From the NCBI GenBank assembly GCA_002816455.1, contig MUCR01000065.1, positions 1 through 38,624 on the forward strand: a stretch of 38,624 nt of DNA, read 5' to 3'. The notes beneath the pieces are model-generated. The model had not been told where the DNA came from. It did no database searches and saw nothing but the letters and a program-made list of their open reading frames with translations. The position numbers and the translations under genes were made by a program. Shown piece after piece: positions 32,653-38,624 of the stretch. Positions within the stretch are counted from its first letter, which is position 1, and every line of letters starts with the position of its first letter. The stretch is from SAR202 cluster bacterium Io17-Chloro-G4. Lineage in GTDB: Bacteria; Chloroflexota; Dehalococcoidia; Lucifugimonadales; UBA3495.

Positions 32653-33822
32653 TTGCCGGACACCGCCCGTAACGACCTTCTTGCGTCGGCACAAGCCCTT
32701 GCGCCTAAAATACGAGCTGCTCGGGAAGAAGTAGAGCAGCTCCGCCGTCTGCCCGACCACTTGGTGCAGGCATTGGAAGCCGCGGGTTTTCTACAGCTTA
32801 ATCTACCCAAATCCTTGGGAGGCGTAGAAACGGACCCCATCACGTCTTATCTGGTCATCGAGGAGCTATCCAAGGCCGACGGCTCGGTGGGATGGTGCTC
32901 CTTCTTATCCAGCGGGACCTCACTTCTGCTGGGTTGGCTCCCCACCAGCGCTGCCTTGGAAATGGTTGGCCTGCCTGCCCGAGTCCGGGGCGCCGGTTCC
33001 CTCCGCCCGGAAGGCGAGGCAACCATCGTCGATGGCGGTTACCGGGTTAGCGGACGTTGGGATTTTGGTAGCGGCGTCGACCACGCCAACTGGATCATGT
33101 GCACCTGCAAGGTCGTCAATGCCAACGGACCCGCCATGAGACCCAACGGCGTACAAAACACCCGCACCTTTTTCGTCCCCAAAAAATCTGTAACCGTCCA
33201 CGATGTTTGGACCGTTCTGGGAATGCGGGGCACAGGTAGCAACGATTTCTCGTTGGATGATGTGTTTGTCCCGTCGGAGCGATCATTTTCCATCGACGAA
33301 GACCCCTACGAAACAGGCCCCCTGTTCAACCGGCGATTGGTTATGGTTAATATTTGGTCCACCAACGCAGCCAATGCCCTGGGTGTTGCTAGGGGTGCCA
33401 TGGACGCCTTTATTGAGTTGGCAAGCACGTCCGGCTCCACCAGATCGACTGCTTTGCTACGGGACCGCGCCCCACTCCAGATGGCGGTGGGCAAAGCGGA
33501 AGCCGTAATAGGCGCCGCCCGCTCTTACGTTCTGGACGCTATCCGCACGGCTTGGGAGGCCGTATGCGATGGTGTCCCTGATCCAGGACCTCAGATCGCC
33601 CAAGGTCGGCTGGCCATCACGTACGCAATTCAAGAGTCGGCAAGGGCCGTGTACATGCTGTTTCACGCCGCAGGAACCAACGCTATTCATCGAGAGCACC
33701 AATTGGAACGGCGCTTCCGGGATGTCCACGTGGCCGCCACCCACATCGCCGGCCTCTCCCAAAACATTGAAACGGGCGGCAAAATATTGCTTGGCTACCC
33801 GTCAGACGCGACGGGGTGGTAG
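32653..33822 (+). CDS. Acyl-CoA-dehydrogenase-fold flavin monooxygenase-like protein (HsaA/DszC type), copy 1
   Basis: 389 residues with the acyl-CoA dehydrogenase fold: an N-terminal helical domain (LPDHLVQALEAAGFLQL), a middle beta domain (VDGGYRVSGRWDFGSGVDHANW) and a C-terminal helical bundle. The pattern fits the HsaA/HpaB/DszC branch, which uses FMNH2/FADH2 to hydroxylate aromatics or S/N compounds, rather than true dehydrogenases. HAAGTNAIHREHQLERRFRDVHVAATH near the end is typical. TTG 32653 follows AGGAG by eight bases. A close paralogue follows 38 bases downstream. The oxygenase needs a flavin reductase, which is not in the window. The substrate is unknown. Confidence 0.9.
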   Translation: MPDTARNDLLASAQALAPKIRAAREEVEQLRRLPDHLVQALEAAGFLQLNLPKSLGGVETDPITSYLVIEELSKADGSVGWCSFLSSGTSLLLGWLPTSAALEMVGLPARVRGAGSLRPEGEATIVDGGYRVSGRWDFGSGVDHANWIMCTCKVVNANGPAMRPNGVQNTRTFFVPKKSVTVHDVWTVLGMRGTGSNDFSLDDVFVPSERSFSIDEDPYETGPLFNRRLVMVNIWSTNAANALGVARGAMDAFIELASTSGSTRSTALLRDRAPLQMAVGKAEAVIGAARSYVLDAIRTAWEAVCDGVPDPGPQIAQGRLAITYAIQESARAVYMLFHAAGTNAIHREHQLERRFRDVHVAATHIAGLSQNIETGGKILLGYPSDATGW

Positions 33823-33860
33823 ATTCGGGCGACCCAACTATTCAGACCGGGAGATTTCGC

Positions 33861-35030
33861 ATGAGAGAACCGGTTAGGCAGGATTTGGTCGATGAGGCTA
33901 AGGCACTGGCGCCGCAGATAATCGCGCTCAGGGATGAGATAGAGTCGGGACGCCGGCTGCCTGCGTCTTTGGCCAAGACAATGGACAGCAAAGGGCTCAT
34001 GCAGCTTTACCTGCCCCGCTCCATGGGAGGGCCCGAGATTGACACCATCTCCTTTTACCTTATCGTCGAGGAGCTCTCCAAATTGGAGGGTTCAGTGGGA
34101 TGGTGTTGCTCATTATCCGGCGCTCTGGCTTTCTTCGCCGGATGGATAGAACCTGAAGTAGGCAGGGAAATGTTCGGTGACGATCCCCACGTGCGCATTG
34201 GTGGCTCCTTCCGTCCCATGGGCGAAGCTTCTCACGTTGACGGAGGTTACCGGATTACAGGACGCTGGGATTACGCCAGCGGTATAGACCATGCCAACTG
34301 GATTGGGGTTCATTGCCGGGTGGTGGATGGAAACGGCCCCAAGCTAACCGCGGCTGGAACACCCCAGACACGCATGGCGCTACTCCCCGCCGAGCATGCC
34401 GTAATCCTCGACACGTGGAACCCCATGGGCATGCTGGGCACCGGGAGCAACGATTTCAACTTGGAGGACGTTTTCGTCCCGGACGAGCGGACTTGGGAAC
34501 TTTGGGGTCCGGCCCAAGAACCTAACCCGCTTTATGACCCTCGTCTGTTCATGGCAGCCACATGGCCGCCGATTGCGGCGAACGCATTGGGTATGGCAAG
34601 AGGGGCCATGGACGCCTTTGTGAAACTAGCGACCGAATCGGGCTCGACCCGGTCGACAACACTTCTCAGGGACAGGGCGCCCATCCAAGACATCGCCGGT
34701 AGAGCAGAGGCGATTATAAATTCTGCCCGGGGTTACATTTTGGACTCGTTGAGCGTCCTTAAGGACGTGCTAAACGAAGGGGAACTCGACCCAGGGCCAC
34801 AGATCGCCCAAGTCCGGCTGGCAACAACCCACGGCATGTGGGAGGCTGTGAAGGCGGTGGACATGCTATTTCACGCCGCCGGCACCAACGCAATACACCA
34901 GAAATACCCGCTGGAGCGGTTCTTCCGCGACATACACGTTTCCGTCCAGCACGGCGCTGGTCTGCTGTCTAACTTTGAGTCCGGCGGGCAGGTGATGTTG
35001 GGCCTTAAGCCCTCTGACCCGGGCTGGTAG
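33861..35030 (+). CDS. Acyl-CoA-dehydrogenase-fold flavin monooxygenase-like protein (HsaA/DszC type), copy 2
   Basis: 389 residues, the same length as the preceding gene and clearly homologous along its whole length: the same blocks VDGGYRITGRWDYASGIDHANW, GMLGTGSNDFNLEDVFVP, HAAGTNAIH and a GW C-terminus. The two differ at many positions, so the duplication is old, and they may have different substrates or form a heteromer. ATG 33861 is chosen because GGGAG lies eight bases upstream; a GTG at 33816 would add 15 poor residues. Co-transcription with copy 1 is likely. HsaA/DszC-type enzymes hydroxylate aromatic or heteroatom compounds with reduced flavin. Confidence 0.9.
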   Translation: MREPVRQDLVDEAKALAPQIIALRDEIESGRRLPASLAKTMDSKGLMQLYLPRSMGGPEIDTISFYLIVEELSKLEGSVGWCCSLSGALAFFAGWIEPEVGREMFGDDPHVRIGGSFRPMGEASHVDGGYRITGRWDYASGIDHANWIGVHCRVVDGNGPKLTAAGTPQTRMALLPAEHAVILDTWNPMGMLGTGSNDFNLEDVFVPDERTWELWGPAQEPNPLYDPRLFMAATWPPIAANALGMARGAMDAFVKLATESGSTRSTTLLRDRAPIQDIAGRAEAIINSARGYILDSLSVLKDVLNEGELDPGPQIAQVRLATTHGMWEAVKAVDMLFHAAGTNAIHQKYPLERFFRDIHVSVQHGAGLLSNFESGGQVMLGLKPSDPGW

Positions 35031-35041
35031 TGGGAAAGGGG

Positions 35042-35359
35042 TTAAGGCTCGCTTCGGTCCCATCCGGGCAACGCCCAGTAGCCTTCAAAGGGCACTTCCA
35101 CCGCAGGCTCCAATCCATGCGCCTTCTTTAGCCCATGGATGTTGTAGAGGTGAGCTATGTACTCGTAGTAGCGGTGCAAAAAGGTGGCCTCCAAGGCCAT
35201 ATAGACCTTGGAAGGATCGCCTGGGAATTCTTTGGCGCCGTCAGGGAAGATTTCTGGGTGCAAAGCCCATAGCGTGTCGCTTGGGGTTTCCAGCACTTTC
35301 GAGCGTATGGAGCCAACAGTTTCTGAGGACAAGACCGACCAGGAAAGGTCCAATCCCAA
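35042..35359 (-). pseudogene. DinB-like protein, C-terminal fragment
   Basis: 105 residues. The segment FLHRYYEYIAHLYNIHGLKKAHG has histidines on a helix, as in DinB/YfiT-type four-helix metal proteins. It ends EVPFEGYWALPGWDRSEP and appears complete at the C-terminus. Just upstream in the same frame lie a TAG (35368-35366) and, before it, MTGEVPVILE. The preceding fragment reaches this point in another frame. The gene therefore has both a frameshift (near 35395-35425) and an in-frame amber. The nominal TTG start at 35359 has no ribosome site. Confidence 0.65.
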
Positions 35360-35369
35360 GCGCAGCTAT

Positions 35370-35660
35370 TCAAGGATTACCGGCACTTCCCCGGTCATCG
35401 GGAGAATCGCAGACAGCATCCAATTCCGGTCCATTGGGCAGCCCGTCTGGAAAAAGCTGCCCACCCCACCTGACCCAGAGCCACCACATATCACCCGACG
35501 CCATGTGGCTAATGTTGCGCCGGATGCTCCACTCCCAACGGTCCGACTCAAAGTCCAACTGCTCATCGGTCATTCCCTGAGATTCAGCGACAATCATGCC
35601 GTAGATGTCGTCTTTAAACTGGGGGAACAGTTCTGTCGCCGGAGAATCGGATCTAAGCAA
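35370..35660 (-). pseudogene. DinB-like protein, N-terminal fragment (frameshifted)
   Basis: 96 residues from TTG 35660, overlapping the end of the upstream gene by eight bases. GMTDEQLDF and WSIRRNISHMASGDMWWLW are typical of DinB-superfamily helical bundles, with a metal-binding His in the NISHMAS helix. After about residue 85 the sequence becomes non-family (DSPDDRGSAGNP) because of a frameshift. Such proteins include thiol-S-transferases and damage-inducible proteins of unknown function. Joined, the pieces give about 200 residues. The overlap with the preceding gene suggests co-transcription. Confidence 0.68.
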
Positions 35661-36240
35661 AGGGCCTCACCCAAGTCTCGGACCATGCCAAGCAAGCGGT
35701 GCTGCTTTGCTTGTCGCCCCGCATTTGCTTCACGACGTCGCCTTGGGCTGCGTCGCCGTTGATCGTTATCTGGGCCCTCATGGCCGGGATGAAACAGGAG
35801 TACACCCCGTGGGGGCGGCCGCCGGCGCCCGCCGGATTGACCAGCATGAAAGGCTCGACAAAATCGTACCAAGTCAACAGCACGACTTCCTCGTCGCTTT
35901 CCACTTTCTCCGTCCAGAAAGCTCGGCCGTCGCCGGTTTTGGTGAACTCGGCTTCTATCACCGGAATGCTCTCATCGGCGAACTCGGCGAACAACATGCT
36001 CTCTATCTCGCCTTGAAGCCAGCGGGTCATGGCGATGTTGTCGGAGTAAATCCTCACTTCGTCATCGGTCAAGTCGCTTTTGAGAAACAAAACGTGTCCC
36101 GGTCCGCCCGGAGAATATAGAACCCGCCAGTGACTAGTCCGGGTGGTCTCGTCGCCGCCTTCTTCTTGAGCCAGACGAATGAATGAGTTTTCACCGGTTA
36201 GACGAATCTGATTGGGGTCTGTGGGATTTGAGGTCGACAT
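35653..36240 (-). CDS. Hypothetical cytoplasmic protein
   Basis: 195 residues; I do not recognise a family. It has no signal or membrane segment and is acidic, with alternating strands (SHWRVLYSPGGPGHVLFLKSD, VVLLTWYDFVEPFMLV) and a glycine-rich turn (NPAGAGGRPHGVYSCF). The central part suggests a beta-rich fold such as a cupin or jelly roll, but no metal-binding cluster is visible. GGGAGG before ATG 36240 secures the start. It ends in TAG, eight bases into the DinB-like reading frame, so the two were probably translated together. Confidence 0.7.
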   Translation of the reverse strand: MSTSNPTDPNQIRLTGENSFIRLAQEEGGDETTRTSHWRVLYSPGGPGHVLFLKSDLTDDEVRIYSDNIAMTRWLQGEIESMLFAEFADESIPVIEAEFTKTGDGRAFWTEKVESDEEVVLLTWYDFVEPFMLVNPAGAGGRPHGVYSCFIPAMRAQITINGDAAQGDVVKQMRGDKQSSTACLAWSETWVRPFA

Positions 36241-36277
36241 TGTTAGTCCTCCCGTTCAATTCAGTCCGAGTACAGAA

Positions 36278-36586
36278 TTATTTTGTGGTTTTAGCACGAT
36301 GGACTCTGGGGTGTCTAGTCCCCAATTCTTCTTCGACTCGTTCCGCCAAGAAAACCTTCAACAATGACTGATACGGCACATCGCGCCTATTGGCCAACAA
36401 CTTCAATTCTTGGAGTAGCGCTTCAGGCAAACGAAGGGAGATGGTTTTAGTTGACGGTTTCAAGTTTTCAAGCCTCAACCGCCGGGCTCCTTCCCAGTTC
36501 AAATAGTCCGTTGAATCATGGGTCGCCCAAAAGTTTCTTTCCGCGTCTTCTGACTCAAATTTAGGAATCTTCATTTTCTTCGGCAT
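36278..36586 (-). CDS. brnA: BrnA-type antitoxin (CopG-like DNA-binding)
   Basis: 102 residues. The N-terminal half, IPKFESEDAERNFWATHDSTDY, is the signature of the CopG-antitoxin family that pairs with BrnT. The C-terminal half, TKTISLRLPEALLQELKLLANRRDVPYQSLL, is a ribbon-helix-helix DNA-binding domain. It neutralises the toxin and represses the operon. ATG 36586 is chosen because GGAGGG lies nine bases upstream; ATG 36607 has none. It overlaps the end of the toxin gene by 26 bases, the usual toxin-first order of brnTA. Confidence 0.88.
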   Translation of the reverse strand: MPKKMKIPKFESEDAERNFWATHDSTDYLNWEGARRLRLENLKPSTKTISLRLPEALLQELKLLANRRDVPYQSLLKVFLAERVEEELGTRHPRVHRAKTTK

Positions 36587-36875
36587 TGGTATATGCCCTC
36601 CGCTCACGCCTACTCATGTCCCTAGCAGATATTACTCGAATGAGTTGATTCCGTGTAGTAAATACTACGAACAATCGCCTTCCAGCATCCGTTTGACCCA
36701 AAGCGTAGTACCTGCGTTCTCGTCCCGATTGCTGGATAAAACTGTCAGCCGCAATCGGACGCCTCAGAAAAACTTGCTCAATCTCTGACCGCGTTACTTG
36801 ATGAGCCACCAAGTTTTTCTCGGAATTTCCTTCGTCCCACTGGAAACCCGTGATACTAGCGAGATCGTCCGTCAT
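36561..36875 (-). CDS. brnT: BrnT-family ribonuclease toxin
   Basis: 104 residues with the BrnT layout: FQWDEGNSEKNLVAHQVTRSEIEQVF at the start, ERRYYALGQTDAGRRLFVVFTTR in the middle and IRVISARDMSRRERRAY at the end. Family members are RelE-fold mRNA endonucleases made in the cytoplasm and held inactive by BrnA. The Arg and His residues used for cleavage in RelE-like enzymes are only partly visible, so activity is inferred. It is the first gene of the operon, with a promoter and inverted repeat 14-43 bases upstream. No ribosome site is visible before ATG 36875. Confidence 0.9.
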   Translation of the reverse strand: MTDDLASITGFQWDEGNSEKNLVAHQVTRSEIEQVFLRRPIAADSFIQQSGRERRYYALGQTDAGRRLFVVFTTRNQLIRVISARDMSRRERRAYTNAEENEDS

Positions 36876-36888
36876 AAGTGATTACAAA

Positions 36889-36918
36889 TTGTATACTCCT
36901 CGCATATACAATAATCAA
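36889..36918 (-). promoter_or_regulatory. brnTA promoter with overlapping inverted-repeat operator
   Basis: On the minus strand TTGATT (36913-36918), 17 bases, then TATACA (36890-36895). A perfect 7-base inverted repeat, TTGTATA (36889-36895) and TATACAA (36905-36911), covers the -10 box and most of the spacer. A ribbon-helix-helix antitoxin would be expected to bind it and repress the operon. Confidence 0.65.
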
Positions 36919-37026
36919 GTATTCGCTATTGATTATTAATTCACGGCACCCATCGGATCGTGAATTGGCAGTGCCAGTGATATTTAAGCGCAAGTAATAT
37001 CTGACCTTGATGAGACGTAATCAAAT

Positions 37027-37070
37027 AAAAATCTGGGTCACCCAGGTTTGGTGGGTGGCCCAGATTTTTT
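37027..37070 (-). terminator. Bidirectional intrinsic terminator
   Basis: AAAATCTGGG..ACCCA (37027-37043) folds back on TGGGT..CCCAGATTTT (37052-37070) with a small internal mismatch. It has T-runs on both sides. On the minus strand it ends the HMG-CoA-lyase-like gene about 35 bases past its stop. Confidence 0.85.
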
Positions 37071-37103
37071 CCCTGCTGTATAAGTGAAAGCGTTGCAGAG
37101 TTC

Positions 37104-38288
37104 TTAGTCCTTAGCGGGGAACCAGTCTTCCTTCCACGGGAAGTCGCCGTTGGCGTCGTCGTAGGCTGGGAGTCCCTGTTCTATCCGCTCCCGGTAAGGG
37201 CTGGTAATGGGTTCGCTGTAGGGGTAGATGCCGCCTTCGTAGGCTTCAGGACCATTCTTGAAGTGCTTAGCCTGCTCCATGGTCTCGATAAATGGCGCGT
37301 CTATGTCGTAGAGCTGGTCTACGGTCTTGGGCCGCGGTCCGGCCTTGGAAACGTGACCGTAAAGATCCCGGCCAATGATACGCTCAGCCATCCAAACGGT
37401 GTCGATGAGTTTATCTATATCTACGCCCGTCTCGATGCCCATGTCATCCATCATGTGGAGGATGTCTTCGGTGGGCGCCATGCCGGTGGCCCTGCCGTTG
37501 CCGCAGTAAGGGCAACCGCCGAAACCGCCGATGGTGCCGTCCAACTCCAGGGTGTCGTCTGGGCCTAGGGTCCGCATGGCGGCGTAAGCCGAGGCTATGG
37601 CCATGTTACGGCCATTGTGCAGGTGCAATCGGACGTGGTCGATTTCCGGCCAGCGCTCTTTTACCCGATACACGCTCTCTTCGACCTTGGCTGGCGTGCA
37701 GTGGCTCATTGGATCGCCCATGGACACGCTGCGAACTTTAATTCCGACCTCATCCCACATGCTGTGTTGCTTTTCGAATAGGGTCATGAGGCTGTCCACT
37801 GGGAATCCGCCCAGGAAGTTTGAACCCCAACTGGCGTTACAACCGATACCAGCTTCTTGGACATTCAACTCTTGCGCTTGAGCTATGATCTGAGGCCAGC
37901 GTTCCATCTCTTGCATCTGGGTTCGGTTGGTGTTGCGCCGCACAAAAACGTCGCACATGTGGCAATTGAGCCGTGGATACTGGTCTCGCTCAATGGTTAG
38001 CGGTGGAGAGTAAGCCCGGGCCCGTTCAACACCCCTGGAATTTAGAGCCAAAGCGGTGTAGGTCACTCCGGGCTTGGGGGTGAACTGGGTTACGATTTCG
38101 TCGATGCGGACCATCTGAGGCGTCCATTTTGGGCTGACGAAGGAACCGACGACGATGTTTTTGAGGCCGGTTTCAGACAAAGCGTCCAGTAGCTCAACCT
38201 TGTCCTCCACCGAAATCTCGGCGTCCTCAATCTGCATGCCTTCCCGCATGCCTTCTTCCTTGTATTTTACCTTCGGCCAATCCGCCAT
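37104..38288 (-). CDS. HMG-CoA-lyase-like (DRE-TIM metallolyase) family protein
   Basis: 394 residues, longer than the usual ~300 because of a C-terminal extension. It belongs to the DRE-TIM metallolyases that cleave or form C-C bonds on acyl-CoAs or keto acids. The entry motif is MREGMQIED (Arg15, Glu16, Gln19); classical members have R-D-G-x-Q, so the metal-binding Asp is a Glu here. LHLHN (His222, His224, Asn225) and LDGTIGGFGGCPY with Cys259 match HMG-CoA lyase, whose loop Cys is catalytic. A GCPYCGNG extension adds a second Cys. GAGGAGG precedes ATG 38288. The exact substrate is unknown. A terminator follows and a TPP-controlled gene is divergent. Confidence 0.85.
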   Translation of the reverse strand: MADWPKVKYKEEGMREGMQIEDAEISVEDKVELLDALSETGLKNIVVGSFVSPKWTPQMVRIDEIVTQFTPKPGVTYTALALNSRGVERARAYSPPLTIERDQYPRLNCHMCDVFVRRNTNRTQMQEMERWPQIIAQAQELNVQEAGIGCNASWGSNFLGGFPVDSLMTLFEKQHSMWDEVGIKVRSVSMGDPMSHCTPAKVEESVYRVKERWPEIDHVRLHLHNGRNMAIASAYAAMRTLGPDDTLELDGTIGGFGGCPYCGNGRATGMAPTEDILHMMDDMGIETGVDIDKLIDTVWMAERIIGRDLYGHVSKAGPRPKTVDQLYDIDAPFIETMEQAKHFKNGPEAYEGGIYPYSEPITSPYRERIEQGLPAYDDANGDFPWKEDWFPAKD

Positions 38289-38446
38289 TGGCTCCTCCTC
38301 TTAAGTGAACCTGATTAACGTGAAGAATTGACTAATACCTGATAATCTGGGCGCGTTCTAGAACTCGTGTCAGTATATTAGGTTGCTACTGCGCCCTTAG
38401 GCGGATTGTATTGCGCCCCCAAATGAGTTGTCAAGAACGATTTGCA

Positions 38447-38476
38447 TTGACACAGCCGGGAATCCGATTCTATAAT
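38447..38476 (+). promoter_or_regulatory. Strong sigma70-type promoter upstream of the TPP riboswitch
   Basis: TTGACA at 38447-38452 and TATAAT at 38471-38476, both perfect consensus, are 18 bases apart. They end about 40 bases before the riboswitch, so transcription begins just ahead of it. Confidence 0.8.
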
Positions 38477-38512
38477 TGGGACGCTTTAACAATCAATTAG
38501 CCATAGGCACGT

Positions 38513-38608
38513 AGGGGAGCTCGGTTTAGCCGGGCTGAGAGGGTGGCCACATATGCCGCCGACCCTTGCGAACCTGATCTGGGTAATTCCAGCGGAGGGA
38601 AGCGAGCT
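38513..38608 (+). promoter_or_regulatory. TPP (thiamine pyrophosphate) riboswitch
   Basis: This is the conserved THI-box. GGGGAGC opens the element and CTGAGAGGG (38535-38543) is the pyrimidine-sensing loop. CCGACCCTTGCGAACCTGAT, CTGGGTAATTCCAGCG and GGAGGGAAG (pyrophosphate helix) follow. Helix P1 can form between AGCTCG (38518-38523) and CGAGCT (38603-38608). In this class TPP binding lowers expression of the downstream thiamine synthesis or transport gene. The regulated gene starts at or beyond the window edge; an ATG at 38615 might be its start, but only ten bases are visible. The GGAGGG inside the element may be the ribosome site, which would suit translational control. Confidence 0.95.
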
Positions 38609-38624
38609 AAGATTATGCTACCAA

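Noticed and set aside
4254-35660. TAG reassigned to glutamine in this organism
   Set aside because: TAG ends many intact genes at the expected family length, including the pyrophosphatase, CoA-transferase, both HsaA-like genes and the halogenase-like gene. Reading through the pyrophosphatase stop would run through its own terminator.
1-38624. CRISPR array, tRNA, rRNA or insertion sequence
   Set aside because: No regularly spaced direct repeats, cloverleaf, rRNA motif or transposase-like reading frame was found by eye. The inverted repeats found are too small to encode proteins.
38615-38624. Start of a thiamine gene after the riboswitch
   Set aside because: An ATG is present, but only ten bases are visible, so neither the frame nor the product can be supported.

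Overview
The window reads as a bacterial chromosome segment of moderately high GC. It has Shine-Dalgarno sites, many TTG/GTG starts, and all three stop codons in use. The gene mix suggests a heterotrophic Chloroflexota of the Dehalococcoidia/SAR202 type: three luciferase-like monooxygenases, a CaiB/BaiF CoA-transferase, two HsaA/DszC-type acyl-CoA-dehydrogenase-fold proteins, a dienelactone hydrolase, an acetamidase, a cyclase, an HMG-CoA-lyase-like enzyme and a K+-type membrane pyrophosphatase. That placement is inferred from gene content only. No rRNA, tRNA, CRISPR array or transposase was seen.

Layout. Positions 1-2.8 kb: a CPBP membrane protease, then a GatC/AtzG-like small protein coupled to an amidase. 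2.9-7.5 kb: a secreted protein made of two near-identical repeats, then a large LAL/LuxR ATPase regulator broken into three pieces. 7.6-12.9 kb: HAD hydrolase, GT20 (trehalose-phosphate-synthase-like) enzyme, an unknown protein, a luciferase-like oxidoreductase and a YfcE-type phosphoesterase. 13-16.7 kb (minus strand): membrane pyrophosphatase and a frameshifted DUF3179 lipoprotein. 17-25.2 kb (plus strand): luciferase-like monooxygenase, a flavin-dependent-halogenase-like protein, a cyclase, a broken metallopeptidase lipoprotein, dienelactone hydrolase and a third luciferase-like protein. 25.3-28.3 kb (minus): acetamidase/formamidase, calcineurin-like phosphoesterase, CoA-transferase. 28.5-32.5 kb: ribokinase, a membrane protein, Nudix and ComF overlapping, and a six-Asp-box propeller. 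32.6-35 kb: tandem paralogous flavoproteins. 35-36.9 kb (minus): a broken DinB-like gene, an unknown protein and a BrnT/BrnA toxin-antitoxin pair with a visible promoter and operator. 37.1-38.6 kb: an HMG-CoA-lyase-like gene and, divergent at the right edge, a strong promoter with a TPP riboswitch whose gene lies outside the window.

Taken together, the enzymes look like a scavenging catabolic set: flavin monooxygenation, possible halogenation, amide, ester and lactone hydrolysis, CoA activation, then lyase cleavage. No single operon is evident. Two features stand out. First, four genes carry frameshifts and three of these also carry an in-frame amber codon, while their neighbours are intact. 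Second, there are at least five different inverted-repeat elements between genes. TAG also ends many intact genes here, so genome-wide reassignment of TAG is not supported. The halogenase-like protein, its hairpin-masked ribosome binding site and its oxidoreductase/cyclase neighbours are the most attractive biochemical lead.
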